From Bradyrhizobium sp. ORS 375 (GTDB lineage Bacteria > Pseudomonadota > Alphaproteobacteria > Rhizobiales > Xanthobacteraceae), in contig NZ_CAFI01000427.1 of the NCBI RefSeq assembly GCF_000239775.1, forward strand, positions 1 to 58,865: a stretch of DNA of 58,865 nucleotides, in the 5' to 3' direction. Shown in pieces: positions 1 through 7,340 of the stretch. Below the pieces are notes generated by a model. That model saw only the letters and a list, made by a program, of their open reading frames with translations, was not told the DNA's origin and made no database searches. The translations under genes and the position numbers were made by a program. The number at the start of each line of letters is the position of its first letter. Position 1 is the stretch's first letter.

Positions 1-154
1 CAACCACATCGGCGCAGAGCTGCACCGGCAGCACGAAGGCCGGCGGTACCGGCAGGTCCAGCGCCGCCATCCGCGCGAGGTTCGCCGCCTTCGCGCCGAC
101 CTCTTCGGCACCAGGCAGTTGGCGCCGACCATCGCTAATTCGTACGATCGTCAT
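1..154 (-). CDS. PEP synthase / pyruvate phosphate dikinase-like protein, N-terminal fragment (runs off window)
   Basis: Only the first 51 residues are inside the window. After the start codon at 154 the protein reads GAKAANLARM and then a PVPPAFVLP stretch, the typical opening of the ATP-grasp nucleotide-binding domain of PpsA/PPDK enzymes, which interconvert pyruvate and PEP or phosphorylate a related acceptor. The stop codon of the PhoU-like gene upstream lies 11 bases before this start, so the two are probably co-transcribed and translationally close. Whether the full protein is a true PPDK, a PEP synthase or a rifampicin-phosphotransferase-like relative cannot be told from this piece. 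Confidence 0.75.
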   Translation of the reverse strand, partial: MTIVRISDGRRQLPGAEEVGAKAANLARMAALDLPVPPAFVLPVQLCADVV

Positions 155-165
155 GACATCATTCC

Positions 166-2091
166 CTAAGCCGAGAGATCGCTCATGGTGTAGCGCCGCA
201 GCAGATGGCCGAAGCTCGCCAGGCAATCGGTTGCGCGCTCTATCGCGCGCGACAGCTCCAGCGCCGCAAGCGACGCCGTCACGTCGAGACCGCCGGCGAA
301 CACGCGCGCCGTGATCTCACGCTCGCTGGCATCGGCCTGATGCTCCGCATCCATCAGCCGCGCCACAGCGGCCAGGGCGTCCTCGGAGTCGGCGCGGCGG
401 CCTTCCTGGACCTCGGCTGCGGCGGCAAGCCCAGCAGCGGCGTGTTCGGTCGCCGTCACGCCGACAGCAGCGAGCGCCTGCAGCGCGGATCTGATCTCGG
501 GCCTCATCGGTCCCTGGCTCAGCGACGCGATGAACGCGGCCTGCTCCAATTCATCGATCGCCTGCTCGATGCGGTCAACCAGCTCGCCGATCACCGGCCG
601 CGCATCGAGCCGCGTGATCTCAGCACGCGCTTCGATGGCAATTCTGTCGGCCTTCTGCTCAATCCGGCCGGCCCGCTCCGCTAGCTGCTTGACCGCCAAC
701 GGATCGGGCTCGCTCATCGCCACGGCTTGCTGGACCAGCGCAGCGACGTCGCGCGCCAAGCCGATCTGCCGCAGCACCATGGCGAGCAATCCGCTATCGA
801 CGCGGTCGAGATGCCGGACGAGATCGGCGCCGATGCGGTCGCGCGCCAGCCGCGACGACTGCCCTTCCAGCAGCGCCTCGGTCGAGATCTGCAGGCAGGC
901 TTTGAGGAAACTGATCGCGGCCTCGCGTCCCAGCACCTGGTCGAGCCGCTCGCCGAAGCCGAGGCGCGTCGGCGCCGCGCTGCGCACGGCCGCACCGAGC
1001 AGCTCGTTGCCGCCAAGCTCCAGGAAGCCGCGATGGCCGATGCGCTGGCGCGCCGCCCATTCCAGGATGCGCACCGCATCGGTCTTGGCGACCCAGCTGC
1101 GCAGCAGCTTGCGCGCCTTGTTCCAGTCGATCAGGAACACCAGCGAAGCGCCGATCGCGGCCAGCAAATCGTCGCGGTCGTCGGGCCCGGCATAGTCATA
1201 GGTGCCAGTGACGAGATAGAAGGTGCCGTCATCCTCTAGTCCGGCCGCAGAGTGCTTGTCGAGGCCGCTCCATTTCAGCGCATGCCCTTCGAACAGCGAG
1301 ACGAAGAATTTCGCGCGCGCCAGATGCACGTCGGTGTAGGTGATCGTTACTGCGCTCGCCGTGACTATGATGACGATGACATGCGCGTCTGTGGTGCCGA
1401 TGTCGTTCTGGATCACCAGGCGATCGCCGGCGCGGATCGCGGTCGCGTCGAGCCCCGGATGGTTGAACTTGAGTGGCCGCGTCTCGTTCAGGCCGCGCAT
1501 GAAGCTTGCAATCGGCGCATGATCGGCGTCCCGCACGCCGAAGACATGCGCGCCGTCGATGACCGCCTCCGCGTTGCGCGCCGCCAGGCGGTTGAGCGCC
1601 TTGTGCAGATCCATCACCAGCCGGTGCAGGCTGTCAGGTCCGCCACTCTCAACGCCGGTCAGTCGGCCGATGCGCGCGATCTCGATCTCCGGGGTCGCAT
1701 CCAGGTGACCGGCGCTGCGGATCGACGCCAGGCGCTTCTCGAACCGCTGGCCGTCCGGCGGCTCGCCGGCCGCGACCGCGCTGATCATTGCGACAATGTC
1801 GCTCTCGACACCCTTGAGCAGCGGCGCGAGCCCTGGCGCGACGACCTTGTCGTCGCCTGCGAGATGTGCGCCGCCGATCAGCGTGACGAGCGCAGCAGGC
1901 GCAAGGCCGGCGGCGCGGCTCTCTGCGGTGAGGTCCGGTACCTCGCCACGCGGCTGTCGGGCATGTTGAACAGCCGCCTGCAGCGCGCTGAGGCGCAGCT
2001 TGATCCGGTCATTGGCGGCCAATCCTTCCGCGACGAGTCGCGGCAGCAGGATGTCGGGTTGTCCGAGCTCTTTGACGATTTCCGTCTTCAT
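166..2091 (-). CDS. Uncharacterised protein with PhoU/DUF47-like C-terminal domain, partner of PPDK-like gene
   Basis: The protein has 641 residues from the ATG at 2091; an upstream in-frame start at 2214 would add a Ser/Thr/Pro-rich 41-residue tail that looks non-native. The C-terminal third (about residues 440-641) is all helical with paired EQKAD/EHQAD-type motifs and a closing IERATDCL segment, which resembles the PhoU_div/DUF47 helical bundle that binds metals and partners with phosphate permeases. The N-terminal part carries beta-rich stretches I do not recognise. It sits directly upstream of, and 11 bases from, the PPDK-like gene, so I infer a joint role, possibly as a regulator or accessory of the phosphotransfer enzyme. 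No signal peptide or membrane segment is visible. Function unproven. Confidence 0.7.
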   Translation of the reverse strand: MKTEIVKELGQPDILLPRLVAEGLAANDRIKLRLSALQAAVQHARQPRGEVPDLTAESRAAGLAPAALVTLIGGAHLAGDDKVVAPGLAPLLKGVESDIVAMISAVAAGEPPDGQRFEKRLASIRSAGHLDATPEIEIARIGRLTGVESGGPDSLHRLVMDLHKALNRLAARNAEAVIDGAHVFGVRDADHAPIASFMRGLNETRPLKFNHPGLDATAIRAGDRLVIQNDIGTTDAHVIVIIVTASAVTITYTDVHLARAKFFVSLFEGHALKWSGLDKHSAAGLEDDGTFYLVTGTYDYAGPDDRDDLLAAIGASLVFLIDWNKARKLLRSWVAKTDAVRILEWAARQRIGHRGFLELGGNELLGAAVRSAAPTRLGFGERLDQVLGREAAISFLKACLQISTEALLEGQSSRLARDRIGADLVRHLDRVDSGLLAMVLRQIGLARDVAALVQQAVAMSEPDPLAVKQLAERAGRIEQKADRIAIEARAEITRLDARPVIGELVDRIEQAIDELEQAAFIASLSQGPMRPEIRSALQALAAVGVTATEHAAAGLAAAAEVQEGRRADSEDALAAVARLMDAEHQADASEREITARVFAGGLDVTASLAALELSRAIERATDCLASFGHLLRRYTMSDLSA

Positions 2092-2520
2092 GGGCGCAAT
2101 GTCTTCGTTTGACTTGGTCGTCGTTTGACTGGGCCGGTTTTGATTTGGCCGAGTGGTAGCAGGCGCAGATGAAGAGCGTTTGCGCTGGATCAGTAATGGA
2201 ATTGTCACATGCACATCGTGCGCAACTCGCGCAGAACCCGCTGTGCTCAGGTGAGATCAACCACCGGCCCCTAGATTCGGGAGGGCTATCGCTTACGACT
2301 GAGATGCACCGCCGTCGCGACGCATACACCTGCAAGTCGGTCACTGCGTCATGCCCGGGACAAGCCCGCCATGACGACGCCGAGGCAGACGAGCATGAAA
2401 CTCTGATCTCCATCTGAGACATCCCTGCGGACTCCGGCAGCCTCGAACATGACGGAGCGGCCTCGCGGCGAGTGGCGCCCGAGTTGTGCATGCGGTCCGC
2501 CCTCCATGACAGGCGGGAGG

Positions 2521-2626
2521 GCGCAGGGAATGCCGGGTGACAGCCTCACCCATGGCCTGCCTGCGGAAGAAAATGCAGACGGCAGGTACCACAGGCAAAG
2601 CCGGAACACACCGGCATTCCCTGCGC
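2521..2626. repeat. Long inverted-repeat element (16-bp perfect arms)
   Basis: The arm GCGCAGGGAATGCCGG at 2521-2536 is exactly complementary to CCGGCATTCCCTGCGC at 2611-2626. Inside lie the partly complementary GCCTGCC and GGCAGG stretches, so the transcript could fold into a long branched hairpin of about 106 nt. It could be an interspersed palindromic element or a structured RNA. Confidence 0.65.
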
Positions 2627-2714
2627 GATGGTCTTCACGCTTATACGCAGTCTCTCTGGTGCGCCGGGCTTGTTGGCCACCATCACCGCGCGGCACGTCA
2701 GTGCCATCGCGGCT

Positions 2715-2736
2715 TGACACCCGCATCGGGGTGTCA
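2715..2736. repeat. Short hairpin
   Basis: TGACACCC at 2715-2722 pairs perfectly with GGGTGTCA at 2729-2736 around a 6-base loop. No T-run follows on either strand, so a simple intrinsic terminator is unlikely. Confidence 0.5.
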
Positions 2737-2972
2737 GGACGCTCCGACTTCACGTCCGCAAGTCATCGTTCGTCCGCGCCTTCGTGAGAAGACGCTGCGA
2801 TCTCTTGCGGCCATCGCATCCCCGCCTCGCGTGTCGTGACGATCGCGCGCTACGCCCTCCGAGTGAGGCGGGACGGCGAGAGAAAACCATAAATTCCGGA
2901 AATGGCAGGATATTTTTATCTTTTCGAATTAGCCGGTGTCCTGTCTGACGGACCTACCGCCAGCATCGCCCA

Positions 2973-4331
2973 TCAGAACGTCGTCGTGGACCGGATGCCG
3001 AACACGATCGCGTCGCGGATGCGCAGAGTCTGGGTCGGATCGTTGGGATCGACGCTGCCACCGCCCGGATGCATGACATATTCCACGATCGGCTGAACCG
3101 CGACATTCGGCGTGACCTGGAACGAATAGCTCACCTCGAAGATCGCTTCGAAATCCCGGATGGGCGTCGCGATACCCGTGAACAGCTGCAGATCCTGGTC
3201 GTAGCGGCGGACATCACGGGAGATCCGGGCATAGGTCGCGGCAACGCCGAACTTGTCATCGGGACGCGCGGCGCTGAAGCCGGTGAACTGGATGCCGCCA
3301 TCGAGATAGAAGCTGATGAGGTTGCGGTCGGAAGGGCTGACCGACGTCCTGATGAACAGGCCGGCGCCCTTCGCAGGATCCAGGGGGCTGCGCATCAGGA
3401 GCTGCTCGAACACGCCGAACAAACCCCGATTGCGGCGCATCCGCGCCGGCTCGCCGGAGCTGAGCGGATCGGCCAGCGATCGGCCGGAGGCGTCGAGAGA
3501 TTGGTTGTCGAACGAGCCGAAGTGATACCAAGCGCCGGCTGCGATGGTGCCGGGCAAGGCTGTCGTACCGAGCTCGAAATTGTACCGGAGCTGGCCGATC
3601 ACCCAGGGGGGATCCTGCACGCGGAACAGAATGCCGTGCGGATTTTTCTGCTGGGGATCGCCGGGCCCGGGCGGCGCCGCGTCGCCGTCGAACACCGCGA
3701 GATAGCCGACGAGCTTATCCGTCAGTTGTGCCTTCAGCCGGACGCCGGGCACCGCGAGCGGCGGCGATGGTCCGCCGCTCGGCAGGATGATGCCGGCGAT
3801 CCCCGGCCATCCGAGCGCCGAATTCGCGAACAGGTCGTCATACCTGCTGTCGATGAACTCGATATCCGACGGCTGCTGGCCGACGCGAACCAGAAGCTTG
3901 CCGCCAAGCAGCGCCCGCTCGACCCAGAATTCATAGAGCCGGCTCGCCGGCAGCGCCTCGACGCCGCTTACCAGCATCAGATTGCCGACATAGCTGCGCG
4001 ACAGGCCGTCGCCATGGATCTGGTAGGCGTTGGCGTGGAAGGTCGCGCCGCTCCATCCGACCAGCTTCTCCAGGTCAATGGTCGTGCCGGCATCCAGGCG
4101 CCCGGTGTAGATCGCGCCGTTGCGGACACCGCCCACCGGATTGGCGAAGGTCTCGCCAATATAGGTCAGGTTGAACTGGATGCCCCAAGCGGCGAGCTGC
4201 TGCCGCAGATCCTGTTGCGTCGTTGCGGAAGCTCGATCGTCGGCTCGGGCGCCGGACCACAGCGTGCAGGTTGCCAGCAATGCAAACGCAAACGATGAAA
4301 CCCGCACTCTGGCCCAGGCTTTCGAAGTCAC
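2973..4331 (-). CDS. OprB-family carbohydrate-selective outer-membrane porin
   Basis: This 452-residue protein starts at a GTG and has an N-terminal signal peptide (basic start, hydrophobic core, then GARADD cleavage region near residue 30). It then shows the OprB-type pattern: an early LTYIGETFANPVGG segment, alternating aromatic/polar beta strands, and a C-terminal strand ending in Phe (STTTF), as expected for assembly by the BAM complex. Members form outer-membrane channels for sugars. It starts 12 bases after the zntB-like stop and is the last gene of the pitA-zntB-oprB set, so it is probably co-expressed with two inner-membrane ion transporters. Substrate not deducible. Confidence 0.85.
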   Translation of the reverse strand: MTSKAWARVRVSSFAFALLATCTLWSGARADDRASATTQQDLRQQLAAWGIQFNLTYIGETFANPVGGVRNGAIYTGRLDAGTTIDLEKLVGWSGATFHANAYQIHGDGLSRSYVGNLMLVSGVEALPASRLYEFWVERALLGGKLLVRVGQQPSDIEFIDSRYDDLFANSALGWPGIAGIILPSGGPSPPLAVPGVRLKAQLTDKLVGYLAVFDGDAAPPGPGDPQQKNPHGILFRVQDPPWVIGQLRYNFELGTTALPGTIAAGAWYHFGSFDNQSLDASGRSLADPLSSGEPARMRRNRGLFGVFEQLLMRSPLDPAKGAGLFIRTSVSPSDRNLISFYLDGGIQFTGFSAARPDDKFGVAATYARISRDVRRYDQDLQLFTGIATPIRDFEAIFEVSYSFQVTPNVAVQPIVEYVMHPGGGSVDPNDPTQTLRIRDAIVFGIRSTTTF

Positions 4332-4343
4332 GCGACGCTCGCT

Positions 4344-5351
4344 CTATCTGATCAGGCCGATGCGCTTCATCAAGACATACGAGCCGAGGGCAGTGAGCGC
4401 CATCAGCAGAACGGCCGAGATGAAGCCAGTCTCGGAGTCCGTAAACGGCAATCCCTTGGTGTTCATGCCGAAGATGCCGGTGACCAGCGTCGGTGGCAAC
4501 AGCAGCGCGGTCAGCACCGACAAGATCCGGAGACTGTTGTTGGTCTGCTCCTCCATCTGCAGGTGAAGCTCCTCCTGCAGCAGCCGGCTACGGTCGCGCA
4601 GCTCGACCACCATGTGGTCGAGCCCGTCGAGCCGCTCCGCCAGATTGCGGGCGCGCAGCTGCAGCGCCGGCTTCATGTCGGCCGGCACGTTGCGGTCGAA
4701 GCGATGCAGCACGACGCGCAGTTCGGACAGATGCCGGTGCACCCTGATGCAGGTGCGGCGCAGTCGGCCAAGTGCGGGGAGCTGGTTGTCGCCCTCCTCC
4801 GACAGCAGCTTTTCCTCGATCTCGTCCAGCTGCTGCTCGAAGCCGTCGACGATATGTTCCATCGCCTCGGCGACGTTTTCCACGATCCGCTCGAACAGGA
4901 CAGCTGCGCTCGGCACACGTTGACCGGCCTCCAGCGACCGGCGGGTCACGTCTACCGCATGCAAGGCGTGATGGCGTCCGCTGACCAGGAGACGCTCGGT
5001 CATGACGAAGCGCAGCCGCCCCGTCTCCTCCGTCGATCCACCGATGTCGCGCGCGAGATCGGCGATCACGCCGTGCACACAGTCCTCGGTACCATGCAGC
5101 TGCTGAAAGCTGTCCTTCGACAGCAGCAGGTCGCGCGCAGCCGGCGGCAGTTCGGCATGGCCAAGCCACTGCAGGGCGCGCGCATCGGCCAGATTGAAGT
5201 GCAGCCAATACCAGCTATCGTGATCGAGATGAAACGGCTGGTCGTTGGCGAGCGGCTGGGGCGTGCCGTCCGCGGTGAAGCGGAAGGCCCACACCAGCCC
5301 CTCGAGGGGCGGCGCCGTCACAGCTGCAAGCGCCGCCCGGTCAGCGCGCAT
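4344..5351 (-). CDS. zntB: CorA/ZntB-family divalent metal ion transporter
   Basis: The protein has 335 residues with a long soluble N-terminal domain rich in helices and two C-terminal membrane segments. The signature GMN motif is present at residues 295-297 at the end of the first membrane helix, followed by an acidic short loop (FTDSETG) and the second helix ending in KRIGLIR. The size and N-terminal character fit the ZntB branch better than the Mg2+-type CorA, but the ion carried is inference. Its ATG begins one base after the pitA stop, so the two are almost certainly translated from one transcript, perhaps with coupling. Confidence 0.85.
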   Translation of the reverse strand: MRADRAALAAVTAPPLEGLVWAFRFTADGTPQPLANDQPFHLDHDSWYWLHFNLADARALQWLGHAELPPAARDLLLSKDSFQQLHGTEDCVHGVIADLARDIGGSTEETGRLRFVMTERLLVSGRHHALHAVDVTRRSLEAGQRVPSAAVLFERIVENVAEAMEHIVDGFEQQLDEIEEKLLSEEGDNQLPALGRLRRTCIRVHRHLSELRVVLHRFDRNVPADMKPALQLRARNLAERLDGLDHMVVELRDRSRLLQEELHLQMEEQTNNSLRILSVLTALLLPPTLVTGIFGMNTKGLPFTDSETGFISAVLLMALTALGSYVLMKRIGLIR

Positions 5352-5352
5352 C

Positions 5353-6981
5353 TTAGAAGATCCGGCTGAAGATCACGTAGAGCGAGCCCGACAGCAGGAT
5401 CGCCGCTGGCAAGGTCAGCACCCAGGCCATCAGCAGGTTGCGGACGGTCGACATCTGCAGGCCGGAGCCGTTCGCCGCCATGGTGCCGGCAACGCCGGAC
5501 GACAGCACGTGGGTGGTCGACACCGGCAGACCGAACACGTCGGCGGCGCCGATCGTGGCGGCGGCAACCAGCTCGGCCGACGCTCCCTGCGCATAGGTCA
5601 GATGCGACTTGCCGATCTTCTCGCCGACCGTGACCACGATACGCTTCCAGCCGATCATCGTGCCCAGTCCGAGCGCGATTGCGACTGCGATCTTGACCCA
5701 GGTCGGGATGAACTTGGTGGCGCTGTCGAGCGAGCCTTTGTAGGCGTTCAGGGTCGCGACCTCGTCCTTGCTGAGGTCGTTCTCCTTGTCCTTCATCAGG
5801 AAGCGAATGGCTTCCGAGGCCAGGTACATGTCGTTACGCGTGTTGCCGACCGCCTCGGTCGGGACCTTGTTCAGCGAGCCATACGTGCGGACCTGCTCGC
5901 CGACGTCCTTCACCAGCACCGCGAGCGACGGATAGGTGCCTTCGTTGATCTTGTGCTGGGACACATAAAGCGTCACGGCCGGACGCGGATCGCCGATCAC
6001 GTTGTAGCCGGCAGCCTTGGCGGCGATGACCTTGGAGGCCGCCTGCGAGGTCTCCTGGAATTTCGCGATGTGCGATTCCGGCAGCGTGCGGTTCAAAGCA
6101 TAGGCCGTCGGCACCGTACCGATCAGGATCAGCATGATCAGGCCCATGCCCTTCTGGCCGTCATTCGAACCATGCGCGAAGGACACGCCGGTGCAGGTCA
6201 GGATCAAGAGAACGCGGATCCAGATTGGCGGCGCCTTCGGTCCTTCGGGAGCGGCGTAGAGTGCGGGGTTGCGAACCAGGAATTTGAGCAGATAGAGCAG
6301 CGCGGCGGCGCAGAGGAAGCCGACCAGCGGCGACAGCAGCAACGCGTAGCCGATCTCGGTCGCCTTGGTCCAGTCGACGCCGGAGGTGCCGTCGCGGCCG
6401 CGCATCAGCGCGTTCGCCACGCCGACGCCGATGATCGAGCCGATCAGCGTGTGCGAGGACGACGCCGGCAGGCCGAAATACCAGGTACCGAGATTCCAGA
6501 TGATGGCCGCGATCAACAGCGCAAACACCATCGCGAAGCCGGCGCTCGACCCGACCTGCAGGATCAGTTCGACCGGCAGCAGCGAGACGATGCCGAATGC
6601 CACCGCGCCGCTGGAGAGCAGCACGCCGAGGAAGTTGAAGAAGCCCGACCACATCACGGCGAATTCGGCCGGCATCGAGTGGGTGTAGATCACGGTGGCC
6701 ACCGCATTGGCGGTGTCATGGAAGCCGTTGACGAATTCGAAGCCGAGCGCGATCAGCAGCGCGACGAACAGCAGCGCGTAGGGCAGATAGGTTGTCACCT
6801 TCACGCCGGTGGCGTCGACGTCGACATAGATGCTGTAGGCGACGAACAACAATCCGGCGGCGAGAGTGCCGAGGAAGAGGATCATCGTCAGCGGGTTGAA
6901 GCCCTTGTCGAGATTAGGCCGTCCGGCCGGCTGAATGGGCCGCTCGTCTCCGACGGCTTGGTTGACTGTGATATCGGCCAT
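5353..6981 (-). CDS. pitA: Low-affinity inorganic phosphate transporter, PiT family
   Basis: The protein has 542 residues with about ten hydrophobic helices. The duplicated PiT signature is visible in its two forms: GFHDTANAVAT in the N-terminal half and AHGSNDGQKGMG in the C-terminal half, both expected to bind the metal-phosphate ligand. A central hydrophilic loop separates them, as in E. coli PitA. I chose the ATG at 6981 because GGGGAGAG stands just before it; the frame runs further upstream to 7062 without another good ribosome site. First gene of a pitA-zntB-oprB operon. PiT proteins move neutral metal-phosphate, so a downstream CorA-type metal channel is suggestive. Confidence 0.9.
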   Translation of the reverse strand: MADITVNQAVGDERPIQPAGRPNLDKGFNPLTMILFLGTLAAGLLFVAYSIYVDVDATGVKVTTYLPYALLFVALLIALGFEFVNGFHDTANAVATVIYTHSMPAEFAVMWSGFFNFLGVLLSSGAVAFGIVSLLPVELILQVGSSAGFAMVFALLIAAIIWNLGTWYFGLPASSSHTLIGSIIGVGVANALMRGRDGTSGVDWTKATEIGYALLLSPLVGFLCAAALLYLLKFLVRNPALYAAPEGPKAPPIWIRVLLILTCTGVSFAHGSNDGQKGMGLIMLILIGTVPTAYALNRTLPESHIAKFQETSQAASKVIAAKAAGYNVIGDPRPAVTLYVSQHKINEGTYPSLAVLVKDVGEQVRTYGSLNKVPTEAVGNTRNDMYLASEAIRFLMKDKENDLSKDEVATLNAYKGSLDSATKFIPTWVKIAVAIALGLGTMIGWKRIVVTVGEKIGKSHLTYAQGASAELVAAATIGAADVFGLPVSTTHVLSSGVAGTMAANGSGLQMSTVRNLLMAWVLTLPAAILLSGSLYVIFSRIF

Positions 6982-6998
6982 TTGGCTCTCCCCGCTAC
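6966..6998 (-). promoter_or_regulatory. Ribosome binding site deciding the pitA start
   Basis: Reading the minus strand, GGGGAGAG lies about five bases before the ATG at 6981. It favours this start over the longer frame from 7062. Confidence 0.6.
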
Positions 6999-7340
6999 CC
7001 CACAAACTTGGAAGCTTCACTTTGGAACGGGGATACGAAGCGCAGATGACAATCGGTCGCACCCGGACTCAAAACGGTTGACACGTGAGGCAGTCAATCA
7101 CTCGGATCACGCTCGATCGGTATAGCTGATGCACCCCAGTGCGCCTTCGCTCGCTGGGTCCGCGGGCATAGCGAGGATGCGCGTCACGGCCAACCCGGCC
7201 TGCACTCTCTCTGAAGGAGCTTCACCCTCAGCCAGACACGGCTTGACTTCACTCAGGAGCTTCCCCGAGGACATCGCCGCTTGGTGTTGACCGGGATGAT
7301 GAGCTACGCGCGAGGATTTGCCTGAGACAGCAGCGCATCT
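6982..7340. other. Intergenic region upstream of pitA
   Basis: About 360 bases with no recognisable gene. It should contain the pitA operon promoter and the 3' end of the FAN1-exonuclease transcript. I see no strong hairpin-T-run terminator and no clear Pho-box. Confidence 0.4.

Larger units (their letters stand above)
2092..2972. other. Non-coding, repeat-rich intergenic region
   Basis: About 880 bases without a convincing gene between the oprB-like stop and the PhoU-like gene. Short open frames exist on both strands but have no protein-like character. It contains a perfect 16-base inverted repeat (2521-2536 with 2611-2626) enclosing further complementary segments, and an 8-bp hairpin with a 6-base loop at 2715-2736. 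It probably holds the promoter of the PhoU-like/PPDK-like operon near its left end. Confidence 0.6.

Noticed and set aside
5245-7125. Long plus-strand open frame antisense to pitA
   Set aside because: Composition rich in Arg, Gln, Gly and Asp as expected for the complement of a membrane protein gene; no motif.
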